From Euglena gracilis (lineage: Eukaryota > Euglenida > Euglenophyceae > Euglenales), in the NCBI GenBank assembly GCA_039621445.1, contig CP154954.1:25742954-25806953 (forward strand): 64,000 bases of DNA. The letters are read 5' to 3'. Under the pieces are notes generated by a model that searched no databases, was not told the DNA's origin, and saw nothing but the letters and a program-made list of their open reading frames with translations. Position 1 is the stretch's first letter. Each line of letters opens with the position of its first letter. A program made the translations under genes and the position numbers. Of the stretch, positions 19,356-28,372 are shown one piece after another.

Positions 19356-20188
19356 TTAAGCCGGCGTTTGAGACGCCGGGTTCAGGACAGAACCGGCGTC
19401 CCCCCCCCCACGGGCTTTCCGGACGCCGGTTCTGTCCTAAAGCCCGGCGTTAGGAACGCCGGTTTTGTCCAAAGCCCGGCGTCCGGTTTTCATTCCTAAA
19501 AATGTCACCAAAAGTGCCCAAAAGTGGCCCTAAGGTGCTGGTATGAGTGTTTCAACCATCAAGGACAATGAATTTTGCCATATGGGACCAGTGGGATGGA
19601 TATCCAAATTTGGTGAAAATCGGCCCAGATTTGGAAATAGAGTACCGTGCAGCGTGGAAAGATCTGATGAGCACCGCTGGTCGTCTGTTGAAAAGAGCTT
19701 TCGATCGAGGGGTAACTTGGTACCCTAACGTTGCACGCAGCCCGAGATACGCTCGCGATGGTCGGATCGGCCAGAATCTGAGTCGAAACTTGTGGCAATT
19801 TTCAGTGACTTTTGGTTTAAGATGCTGAATTAACCCTACAGAAACGTTTTTTCTCTTCGAATCAACGACCTGAGGGCCTTGGGGGGGCACCAGAGTTGTG
19901 AAATTAGGCTTCCCCAGTGACAGAAAATAAGAGCTCCAGGCGGTGTGGCTGAATTTGGTGGTGATCGCCAGTCGTCTGATGAAAAGAGCTTTCGATCGAG
20001 GGGTGATTTTATACCTGGACGATTGACACAGCCAGAAATACCCTCGCGATCGCCGGAATTTGGTGAAGTGCAAAGTGGTGTGACATTGCAGATCAGTGGT
20101 CGGAGATTGGTCCTGGGAGTGTCCTTTGGCCGAAGGTTGGGGACGCCGGTTCTGTCCTGAACCCGGCGTCTCTAAAACGCCGGCTTAA
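19356..20188. mobile_element. nested TIR element inserted in the satellite
   Basis: Terminal inverted repeats of about 48 bp: TTAAGCCGGCGTTTGAGACG ... GAACCGGCGTCCCC (19356-19403) against GGGGACGCCGGTTCTGTCC ... ACGCCGGCTTAA (20139-20188), differing by few bases. Inside, CGTCTG.TGAAAAGAGCTTTC and GATCGAGGGGT occur twice (about 19680, 19973). Open frames across these internal repeats are not recognised as proteins. Confidence 0.75.
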
Positions 20189-20190
20189 AC

Positions 20191-20279
20191 AAGAGGTGGC
20201 GGACGCCGGTTCTGTCCAAAGCCCGGCGTTCCGGACGCCGGTTCCGTCCTTCGGACAGAACCGGCGTCCGCCACCTCTT
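20191..20279. repeat. near-perfect palindrome, about 29-bp arms
   Basis: AAGAGGTGGCGGACGCCGGT ... TCTGTCC mirrors GGACAGA ... ACCGGCGTCCGCCACCTCTT. The loop holds further CCGGCGTTCCGGACGCCGG symmetry. It abuts the right end of the 19.36-kb element. Confidence 0.8.
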
Positions 20280-20290
20280 TTTTGTAGTAG

Positions 20291-20876
20291 TGTGTGCAAG
20301 GCAAGGGTGGACAAAACGCGCATTCTAACAAACTCCTTTTGTGTGTGCAAGGCAAGGATGGCCAAAACGCGCCCCCCAACAAACTCCCTTTGTGCCAGCT
20401 TAGTCGGCCTACGGCCTCCTCCGGTGGGGGGGGTGGGGCCTCCCCCGGACCCCCCCCCGCCCAAAATAACAATATCCCCTTGTGTGTGCAAGGCAACGGT
20501 GGACAAAACGCGCATCCTAACAAAATCCTTTTGTGTGTGCAAGGCAAGGATGGCCAAAACGCGCCCCCCAACAAACTCCCTTTGTGCTAACTTAGTCGGC
20601 CTACGGCCTCCTCCGAGGGGGGGGTGCGCCCCCCCCCCGGCCCCCCCCCCGCCCAAAATAACAATATCCCCTTGTGTGTGCAAGGCAAGGGTGGACAAAA
20701 CGCGCACCGTAACAAAATCTTGTTGTGTGTGCAAGGCAAGGATGGCCAAAACGCGCCCCCCAACAAACTCCCTTTGTGCTAACTTAGTCGGCCTACGGCC
20801 TCCTCCGGGGGGGGGGGTGCCGCCCCCCCCCCCCCCCCCACCCCCCCCGGACCCCCACACGCCCAAAATAACCTAA
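20291..20876 (+). repeat. 190-bp satellite, three units
   Basis: Units start near 20291, 20481 and 20673. Each holds two variants of TGCAAGGCAAGG.TGG.CAAAACGCGC, then CTTAGTCGGCCTACGGCCTCC, a G/C-rich spacer and AAAATAACAATATCCC. A 226-codon + frame spans them only because unit lengths stay in frame; its protein is a repeat artefact. Confidence 0.85.
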
Positions 20877-21078
20877 CCGTATCCCTAACCCTAACCCTAA
20901 TCTCCAGCCCTAACCGTATCCCTAACCCTAACTCTAACCCTAGCCCTAACCCTAACCCTAACCCTGACCCTAACCCTAACCCTAATCCCCAGCCCTAACC
21001 GTATCCCTAACCCTAACTCTAACCCTAGCCCTAACCCTAACTCTAACCCTAACCCGAACCCTATCCGTGTCCCTAACC
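20873..21078 (+). repeat. telomere-like CCCTAA array, part 1
   Basis: CCCTAACCCTAA units interrupted by CCGTATCC, CCCCAGCC and CCCTAGCC variants, directly following the satellite. C-rich strand on +. Confidence 0.9.
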
Positions 21079-21355
21079 CAGGGTTGTATGGTTAACCAAA
21101 GTTCGGTTAATCGACTACGACCCCCCCAGTTAATCGACTAGTCGAGGGGGGGGTCAGTTAACCAATCGGTTAAAGGCTTTGAATATCTGGACAGGTGACA
21201 TACCTTTTCTTCTCGCTAGAAAATTTTTTGGAGGAATTATGTTCAAATGCTGTTTGAGTTTCTTTCTCTTGCAGGATATCGGTTAATCGGTTAACCGAGG
21301 GGGGCAGTTAATTTAATCGGTTGACCCAAAACAGTCAGTTAATTGATCAACCCTG
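21079..21355. mobile_element. CAGGG-ended insertion inside the telomere-like array
   Basis: Ends CAGGGTTG and CAACCCTG are inverted. GGTTAACC, GTTAATCG and CGATTA-type repeats lie near both ends. CCTAACC lies on both sides (21072-21078, 21356-21362), which fits a target duplication but is also the array's own unit. The 277-bp interior has no gene. Confidence 0.55.
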
Positions 21356-23082
21356 CCTAACCCTAACCCTAACTGCATCCCTAACCCTAACCGTATCCCC
21401 AACCCAAACTCAAACCGTATCCCTGGCCCGAACTCTAACCCTAACCGTATCCCTAACCCTAACAATAACCATAACACTAACCGTATCCCTAACCCTAATC
21501 CCCAGCCCTGACCGTATCCCTAACCCTAACCCTAACCCTTACCCTAACCCTAACCGTATCCCTAACCCTAACTCTAACCCTAGCCCTAACCCTAACCCTA
21601 ACCCTGACCCTAACCCTAACCCTAATCCCCAGCCCTAACCGTATCCCTAACCCTAACTCTAACCCTAGCCCTAACCCTAACTCTAACCCTAACCCGAACC
21701 CTATCCGTGTCCCTAACCCTAACCCTAACTGCATCCCTAACCCTAACCGTATCCCCAACCCAAACTCAAACCGTATCCCTGGCCCGAACTCTAACCCTAA
21801 CCGTATCCCTAACCCTAACAATAACCATAACACTAACCGTATCCCTAACCCTAATCCCCAGCCCTGACCGTATCCCTAACCCTAACCCTAACCCTTACCC
21901 TAACCCTAACCGTATCCCTAACCCTAACTCTAACCCTAGCCCTAATCCTAACCCTAACCCTGACCCTGACCCTAACCCTAATCCCCAGCCCTAACCGTAT
22001 CCCTAACCCTAACTCTAACCCTAGCCCTAACCCTAACTCTAACCCTAACCCGAACCCTATCCGTGTCCCTAACCCTAACCCTAACTGCATCCCTAACCCT
22101 AACCGTATCCCCAACCCAAACTCAAACCGTATCCCTGGCCCGAACTCTAACCCTAACCGTATCCCTAACCCTAACAATAACCATAACACTAACCGTATCC
22201 CTAACCCTAATCCCCAGCCCTGACCGTATCCCTAACCCTAACCCTAACCCTTACCCTAACCCTAACCGTATCCCTAACCCTAACTCTAACCCTAACCGAA
22301 ACCCTAACCGTATCCCTAACCCTAACTCTAACCCTAGCCCTAACCCTAACCGTATCCCTAACCCTAACCCTAACCCTAACCCGCACCCTATCCGTATCCC
22401 TAACCCTAATCCTAACTGCATCCCTAACCCTAACCGTATCCCCAACCCAAACTCAAACCGTATCCCTGGCCCGAACCCTAACCCTAACCGTATCCCTAAC
22501 CCTAACAATAACCGTAACACTGACCGTATCCCTAACCCTAACCCTAATCCCCAGCCCTAACCGTATCCCTAACCCTAACTCTAACCCTAACCGAAACCCT
22601 AATCGTAGCCCTAACCCTAACTCTAACCCTAGCCCTAACCCTAACCGTATCCCTAACCCTAACCCTAACCCTAACCCGAACCATATCCGTATCCCTAACC
22701 CCTAACCCTAACCCGAACTCTAACCCCTAACCGAAACCCTAACCCTAACTCTAACCCTAACCCTAACTCTAACCGTATCCATAACCCTAACTCTAACCCT
22801 AGCCCTAACCCTAACCGTATCCCTAACCCTAACCCTAATCCCCAGCCCTAACCGTATCCCTAACCCTAACTCTAACCCTATCCCTAACCCTAACCGTATC
22901 CCTAACCCTAACTCTAACCCTAACCGAAACCCTAACCCTAACTCTAACCCTAACCCTAACTCTAACCGTATCCCTAACCCTAACCCTAATCCCCAGCCCT
23001 AACCCTATCCGTTTCCCTAACCCTAACCCTAACTGTATCCCTAACCCTAACCATAACTGTATCCCTAACCCTAACTCTAATT
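21356..23082 (+). repeat. telomere-like CCCTAA array, part 2, with 356-bp higher-order units
   Basis: Degenerate CCCTAA hexamers with ordered variants. The landmark AACTGCATCC recurs at 21371, 21727, 22083 (exactly 356 apart) and 22413 (330). Each unit also repeats CCAACCCAAACTCAAACCG, CCTGGCCCGAAC and CAATAACC.TAACAC in order. Beyond about 22600 the order breaks down. Because the array decays into unique DNA at both ends and is enclosed by inverted repeats, it is interstitial rather than a chromosome end. Confidence 0.9.
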
Positions 23083-23337
23083 GAATTTTTTCAAAAATGG
23101 GACGTTTTTTGCCAGTTTGGAGGTCATTCCAATGTGTTTTTATGCATTTTCAGCCAAATTAAGAGAATGGGGGGTAATGCGGTTGATTGGAGGTCGGGCC
23201 GACCTGGCCCGACCTCCAGTGGTCGATAACGGCCAGGTCGGGCCGACCATAGGTCGGGCCGACCATGGTCGGTACGACCTCCGGGATCGTCATAGCCAAT
23301 CATCCGCCCGGGGCCTAAGCCCCCCCCTGGGAAAAAA

Positions 23338-23695
23338 TTTCGTCTAAATCACCTCAACACCAGTCAAAACCCACCCAAATGGCTCCAGAACCCTCCAATC
23401 GGGGGTGAATATGCAAAAAAAAATTGGGGGGAAATGTCCATTTTGGGCCACTTTTGACAAAAGAACACCTCTCCCCATTGGATTTTCAATATAAGTCAAA
23501 AGTTGCACAAAAAAAGGTCTTATCCCTCCAAGTCTTGCCAACATAGAAGGGATTTTGTTATTTGAGGGGGGGGTGCGGGGGGGGGGGGGCGGAGCCCCCC
23601 CCCCCCCCGCCTATGCCAAAGTGAGCCACAAAAACGACTTATGTTGCCAACACAGAAGGGATTTTGTTATTTGAGGCTCGGATTGGGGTGGAGGG
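23338..23695 (-). repeat. dispersed repeat R2, copy 2 (inverted)
   Basis: AATCACCTCAACACCAGTCA ... CTTATCCCTCCAAGTCTTG ... AAGTGAGCCACAAAAACGAC is the reverse complement of 4990-5345, with a C/G-rich insertion near 23570-23610. Confidence 0.75.
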
Positions 23696-23861
23696 GGGAG
23701 TTTTCTGCCTCTCGTGATGCAGAATGCTTGCATTTCTAAAGGATTTTCATGTAATCCCTGTTTCATCATTGGTTTTTTACCCCTCCGGACCCCCATCAAG
23801 GGCCCATCGACCCCCCACCGACCAAAGATTTCCATCTGGGGGTGTTTATTTAGGCGTAAGA

Positions 23862-24215
23862 TGATTTGGGCCCGCCACGGACCATTTTTATGACCGCCGA
23901 CTAGCCACCGACTAGTTTGCATTGGATTTTCTTCATGGGGGGGGGGGCTTAAAAGTCGGCGGTTTGGACCCGTTAGTACATTAGAGTGGGTAGTCGGCGG
24001 ACTACCATGCCCCCCCATATAAGACGCCCCTCGGGTGCCAAAATTCCAGGGGGGTCTTATATGGGGGGGGGTCTTGTATGGGGGGGTGGGGCCCGGCCAA
24101 AGGGCCGGTTTTCGGCGGGCTAGGGGGGGGTGTTATATGGGGGGGGTCTTATATGGGGGGGGCATGGTAGTCGGCCGACTACCCACTACCCCCCCCCAGT
24201 CTACCGCCTTGCGCC
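23862..24215 (+). repeat. dispersed repeat R1, copy 4, with nested insertion
   Basis: GGGCCCGCCACGGACCATTT, GACTAGTTTGCATTGGATTT, TTAAAAGTCGGCGG and GTAGTCGGC(C/G)GACTACC match copy 1. At about 24005-24170 a small element with CCCCCCATATAAGAC / GTCTTATATGGGGGG ends interrupts the GACTACC motif. Confidence 0.75.
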
Positions 24216-24745
24216 GACCCCATAAGCAGATGGGAAATGGACAGGGGAGATTAATCACTGAACTTTTCTTTTTTTTTTGAGTGCACGACATAACTTTTTG
24301 CATTGGGGGATTTCCTGTCCAAATGTAGTCTCGTGAAACATGGCTGTTTTGGTGGCATTTTGGGGAAGAGGGTCTTCCTCCCCATGTGTCCAGTAGAATT
24401 TTGATCTCCTTTAATTGGGTTTTTGTTTCTGGTCAAATGTGATGTTTTGAGTCCCAGGGGGCTGTGGAGTGTTTTGCCAGAAAACTGGCCAGGGCATCCG
24501 TAACTGGCCAGGGCATCCGTAGCCCTGAGAAAGGGCAGGGCCATTAGGTTGGACCTGATTTGTCCCAAAATGGCAGCAAGCTGGCTTTTTGACATGAAGT
24601 CCTTTTTTACAATTTTGCCCAGTTAAAAGAAAAAAATGAGCACATGTCTGCGCAATGCGAAGTGCAACTGGTGCTTGTGCACGAAGAGAACACGGGGTAG
24701 TGGCACATGACATTGTTTCGTATGGGGGGTAGATCTGGCCTGGGG
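24216..24745. other. no gene recognised
   Basis: Contains a 20-bp tandem duplication, AACTGGCCAGGGCATCCGT (24483-24520). Minus-strand frames of 100-114 codons show no known motif. Confidence 0.35.
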
Positions 24746-24746
24746 G

Positions 24747-26010
24747 GGGGGTAGTGGGCCAACCCTAGGGTCGGCCCAATACGACCCTGGGGTCGCTAAA
24801 GTCGCTAAGGTCACTAGGGTCACAGTGGGCCGACCCTAGGGTCGCCCATCCTAGGGTCGTGGGCCGACCCTAGGGTCGACCCTAGGGTCAGCCCACCCCA
24901 CGACCTCGCCCCCCCTATCAAAAAAAAAAAATTTTTTTTTTGATGTTTTAGGGGCACTTGAACATTTGAGCAACACAAGGGATTTGCCCCCCAAAATGAT
25001 TTGAAAACACAACGGATTTGCCCCCCAAAACGCCTTGGGGACACACAAGGGATTTTGTTATTTTTGGGCCCTCTCAACAACACATCGGATTTACCCCCCA
25101 AAGCGATTTGGCAACACAAGGGATTTGCCCCCCAAAACGACTTGGAGACATAAGGGATTTTATTATTTTGGGGCCCTCGATCGGTTGAACAACACAAGGG
25201 ATTTGCCCCCCAAAATGATTTGGAACCACAACGGACTTGCCCCCCAAAACGACTTGGAGACACAAGGGATTTTGTTATTTTGGGGCCCTCGATCAAATGA
25301 ACAACACAACGGATTTACCCCCCAAAACGATTTGGAACCACAAGGGATTTGCCCCCCAAAACGGCTTGGAGTCACAAGGGATTTTATTATTTTGGGGCCC
25401 TCGATCGGTTGAACAACACAAGGGATTTGCCCCCCAAAACGACTTGGAAACACAAGGGATTTGCCCCCCAAAACGATTTGGAACCACAAGGGATTTGCCC
25501 CCCAAAACGACTTGGCAACACAAAGAACTTGCCCCCCAAAACGACTTGGAATCACAAGGCATTTTATTATTTTGGGGCCCTCGATCGGTTGAACAACACA
25601 TGGGATTTGCCCCAAAAACGACTTGGCAACACAAGGGATTTGCCCCCCAAAACGACTTGGAGACAAGGGATTTTATTATTTTGGGGCCCTCGATCGTTTG
25701 AACAACACAAGGGATTTGCCCCCCAAAACAATTTGAAAACACAAGGGACTTGCCCCCCAAAACGACCTCAAGTCCAACCTCAAGTCCAAGTTCAATTCCT
25801 GTTCAAATGGGCAAAAAAAATTCTCCAAATTTTTTGGGGGGGGGGGCGAGGTCGTGGGGTGGGCCGACCCTAGGGTCGACCCTAGGGTCGGCCCACAACC
25901 CTAGGACGGGCGACCCTAGGGTCGGCCCACTCCACATCCTGGGGGGGGGGTCGACCTTAACGACTTTAGCGTCGTATTGGGCCGACCCTGGGTCGGCCCA
26001 CTACCCCCCC
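24747..26010. mobile_element. 1.26-kb element with about 160-bp inverted repeats and a 32-bp satellite core
   Basis: The left end (GTAGTGGGCC, GACCCTAGGGTCGACCCTAG, GGTCGTGGGCCGACC, CCCCACGACCTCGCCCCCC) is mirrored at 25843-26010 (GGGGGGCGAGGTCGTGGGGT ... CCTAGGGTCGGCCCAC ... GGGTCGGCCCACTACC). The core 24955-25770 is a tandem array. No coding capacity. The long inverted ends and the repetitive core suggest a foldback-type DNA element. Confidence 0.75.
24955..25770 (+). repeat. 32-bp satellite (GGGATTTGCCCCCCAAAACG)
   Basis: About 20 units of ACACAAGGGATTTGCCCCCC AAAACGA(C/T)TTGG. Every two or three units a longer variant carries TTATTTTGGGGCCCTCGATC. Frames open on both strands across it only because the unit is nearly in phase. 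Confidence 0.9.
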
Positions 26011-26139
26011 TCCCCCCCATGCCATGTCCGGGACCCGTTTCGTATTGTTCTCAAGTGGGGTGCTTCGGGCCGCGGGGGGGGGCCGCACGCGGGGGGCGCG
26101 CGGCGGGGGCGGGGAGTACGGGGGGGAGAACCGTGGTCC

Positions 26140-26300
26140 AACCACCCCAACACGTTTTCTTTGGCATCACCTAAATTTGTATGTAATTTTCCTTTGGTCG
26201 ACCAAAAAAAGTGCCCGGCCAAAATCGGGGACGGGGGGGGGACGCGGGGGGGGGGGACGCGGGGGGGGAGGGGGGGGAACACCCCCAAGATGCTGAGAAA
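26140..26300 (+). repeat. dispersed repeat R5, copy 2
   Basis: CACCTAAATTTGTATG, CCTTTGGTCGACCAAAA, GTGCCCGGCCAAAATC and GGGACGCGGGG repeat 12440-12600. Confidence 0.7.
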
Positions 26301-26860
26301 AAGGGAGGCATCAGTGACCAGTAACATTGCCAATTGTGATGTTTGGAATTTCATCAAATGAAGGGGGGTGGAGAGGAAACGTCATTTTTTTTGAAAAAAA
26401 AATGACGTTCAGAAAAGGTGGCTAATATTTTTAGGTGCAGCGGCCATCAATTGTAGTTTTGTGGCCGTAATTTTGGGTTTAGTGGCAATCATTTTAAGGG
26501 AGATGGCAAACATTTTTGCTACAGGTGGCCATCATTTTGAAGTATGTGACCGTATTATTCACGTGTTAGCTGTAAATTAGGCTTTTCCCTTCCCAACAAA
26601 AATTGCACATTGCGTTTGAAGATCGGCATTCCCTCCAAAATTGGGAATTTGCATCTCAAATTTAGCATTTGTCAGAATTTGACCCACCAAATTAGCCCTT
26701 TGCCCCTCAAAGGAAAATGTTTCGGGTGCAAAATACTTTAATAAATTTGAACGATAATCCCTATATGGTGTGGTGTGCCAATGCCTAATTTTGAGTGGCA
26801 AATTCCTAATTAATGAAAAGGTCCCTGCCAAGGAATGGACACATGCACTTAGGCTTTTTT
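26300..26860. repeat. degenerate A/T-rich tandem repeat (TGGC(C/A)ATCATTTT, AATTAGG)
   Basis: GGTGGC/GTGGCC..CAT.ATTTT steps every 30 bases to about 26560, then ATTAG.(A/C)TTTGCC steps to 26800. A short AAAAAAATGACGTT / AACGTCATTTTTTT hairpin is at 26370-26408. No gene recognised. Confidence 0.45.
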
Positions 26861-26866
26861 CTATAC

Positions 26867-26979
26867 ACAAATTGTGGCTGAGCCCAGATTTCAGCCTGAA
26901 AACGTGTTCAGCCAGGGGCCCCCGAAGGGGGCCCCTGAACACGTTTTCAGGCTGAAATCTGGGCTCAGCCACAATTTGT
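26867..26979. repeat. palindrome with perfect 44-bp arms
   Basis: ACAAATTGTGGCTGAGCCCA ... AAAACGTGTTCA (26867-26910) and its exact complement at 26936-26979. The centre GGGGCCCCC-GAA-GGGGGCCCC is itself a hairpin. Confidence 0.9.
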
Positions 26980-27087
26980 TTAAAAACGTTTTCAGAGCCC
27001 GCCAAATGCCTGCCCTGAAATTCGTGGTCATGATTCACGCAAGGGGTCAAAAACGCCAATTTGTGAAATTCGGACCCAAAAAACGGC

Positions 27088-27232
27088 GCCCTCACTGAAA
27101 ACGTGCCTGAACCCGGATGCCTTCACTGAAAACGTGTCATTGACACAAATGCCCTCACCGAAAACGTGCCTGAACCCGGATGCCTTCACTGAAAACGTGT
27201 CATTGCCACAAATGCCCTCACTGAAAACGTGT
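27088..27232 (+). repeat. 31/32-bp tandem array, left
   Basis: GCC(C/T)TCACTGAAAACGTG units with alternating tails CCTGAACCCGGAT and TCATTG.CACAAAT, five units. Confidence 0.9.
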
Positions 27233-27285
27233 CACCCCCCCCCCTTTTTTTTTCTTTTTTTCTTTTTTCCCGCAGCCCTGCCAAT

Positions 27286-27576
27286 ATGGCCAAACGCACG
27301 GCAAACTTTGTGAATGGTCTTTTGCCACCTCCCCCTAGGACGGACCCCCTTCATGGCACCTTGCTGGCACAGGGCAACACAAAGAAAAAGTCCGGCTCCG
27401 TAGGTGCAGAGCTTGCTGCTGTTGCCAACTGTTTGGAGTTCGCCAAACTGTGTCAACATCGGCAAGCCTCTTATCCTGAGCTGGATGCTTTCTTTGTTGC
27501 CTGGACGGGATGGGAGCTGGAACCCAGCCTGTTGTTCGATGAGGCGAGCGTCATCGAACAGTGTGTGGTCCCCTGA
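27286..27576 (+). CDS. element-borne ORF, FFVAW.GW family, copy 2 (truncated)
   Basis: An unrecognised protein. A long T/C tract ending CCCGCAG lies just upstream of the ATG at 27286, so the sequence may start inside a spliced exon. The frame (97 codons to a TGA) gives MAKRTANFVNGLLPPPPRTD, then LEFAKLCQ, then LDAFFVAWTGW. Copy 1 (4044) shares MAKR, LL.Q, LEF..LCQ and LD.FFVAW.GW...P in the same order and spacing, although it needs two frame changes. After the stop another frame continues with KCGFCGVAIPKNPNC, so this copy may also be frameshifted. Being placed between inverted repeats makes an element-encoded protein likely, with function unknown. Sharing between two copies argues against a chance frame. 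Confidence 0.45.
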   Translation: MAKRTANFVNGLLPPPPRTDPLHGTLLAQGNTKKKSGSVGAELAAVANCLEFAKLCQHRQASYPELDAFFVAWTGWELEPSLLFDEASVIEQCVVP

Positions 27577-27802
27577 CCAACCCCCTGTGCCTCGTGCTGT
27601 GTCCCGACTGCCAATAAAACACGAGAAATGTGGTTTTTGTGGTGTTGCCATTCCCAAAAATCCAAATTGTGTGGAGCTGAACAAAGTTGTCTGTGACGCC
27701 AAACAAACAAAGTTGTCTGTGAACAAAGTTGTCTGCGATTGGCATATCATTTTCATTGCCAAGATTTGGCAAAAGAGCCAAAGTATGGCTCTTTTGTGTC
27801 AA

Positions 27803-27985
27803 GAAACTGTGTTCGGGCCAAGACTTAGGGGGAGACCAGGGGCGGGGACCGCGACGCCGAAGGCGCCGCGGTCGCCCCTGGCCCCCCCTAAAACCTTGGC
27901 CCAAAACACTGTTCTTGTTTGAAACCGTGTTTTGGGCGAAGATTTAAGACTTTTAAAGTCTCGAAATCGGCCCAAACACGGTTTC
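27803..27985. repeat. two consecutive foldback stems
   Basis: GAAACTGTGTTCGGGCCAAG ... GGCGGGGACCGCGACGCC-GAA-GGCGCC ... CCTTGGCCCAAAACACTGTTC (27803-27914), then GAAACCGTGTTTTGGGC ... AAGACTTT-TAAAGTCT ... GGCCCAAACACGGTTTC (27921-27985). Both share the AAAC(C/T)GTGTT terminus, as in the 9.78-kb element. Confidence 0.8.
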
Positions 27986-28176
27986 TTTGTGTAAAGCGTG
28001 TCGTGTGCCGTGATGTCCGCCACTCTGTTTCGTTGTGCTCCAAGGCAACCTAGCCTTCTGTTGTGTTGTAGAGTGCCCCCGACCCGCCTCACTCGTTGAG
28101 GACCACCCGGCCTCGCAACCACACGCCGATTTTTCATGATAGTGTTTTTTGCTTTTTACTCAGGGTTGCCACAGAT

Positions 28177-28320
28177 GCCCTCACTGAAAACGTGCCTGAA
28201 CCCGGATGCCTTCACTGAAAACGTGTCATTGACACAAATGCCCTCATTGAAAACGTGCCTGAACCCGGATGCCTTCACTGAAAACGTGTCATTGCCACAA
28301 ATGCCCTCATTGAAAACGTG
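28177..28320 (+). repeat. 31/32-bp tandem array, right
   Basis: The same GCC(C/T)TCA.TGAAAACGTG units as at 27088, in the same direct orientation although the element's ends are inverted. Confidence 0.9.
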
Positions 28321-28372
28321 TTCATGACCACGAATTTCAGGGCAGGCATTTGGCGGGCTGAACACGTTTTTA

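Larger units (their letters stand above)
18789..23322. mobile_element. 4.5-kb block bounded by about 155-bp inverted repeats, carrying the telomere-like array
   Basis: Left end 18789-18952 (GGATGATCGGCTAT, CGATCCCGGAGGTCGTACCG, ACCATGGTCGG, CTCCAATCATCCGCATTACC) reappears inverted at 23169-23322 (GGTAATGCGGTTGATTGGAG ... GGTCGGTACGACCTCCGGGA ... ATAGCCAATCATCCGCC). Between them lie a 190-bp satellite, a nested TIR element and about 2 kb of CCCTAA-like repeat. Either this is one large non-autonomous element, or two copies of a smaller palindromic element happen to flank the block. No coding sequence supports mobility. Confidence 0.5.
26982..28372. mobile_element. TIR element carrying FFVAW.GW ORF copy 2
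   Basis: AAAAACGTTTTCAGAGCCCG CCAAATGCCTGCCCTGAAAT (26982 on) is mirrored by TTCAGGGCAGGCATTTGGCG GGCTGAACACGTTTTTA (28334-28372), giving about 50-bp inverted ends. Just inside both ends lie direct 31/32-bp arrays. Between them are the open frame at 27286 and two long hairpins. The 44-bp palindrome abuts the left end. Confidence 0.65.

Noticed and set aside
20093-20876. 226-codon + and 257-codon - frames with repeated motifs
   Set aside because: They follow the 190-bp satellite, whose units happen to be near multiples of three. Both strands are open, as expected of a repeat rather than a gene.
21321-22560. Asn-Pro repeat and Arg-Val repeat proteins
   Set aside because: Frames created by the CCCTAA-type array, with no start context or unique sequence.
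20873-23082. True chromosome end
   Set aside because: The repeats are degenerate, have higher-order structure and are flanked by unique and element DNA on both sides, so they are interstitial.
24955-25770. CRISPR-like array (regular 32-bp units)
   Set aside because: The units are contiguous with no unique spacers, and the DNA is eukaryotic. It is a satellite inside a foldback element.
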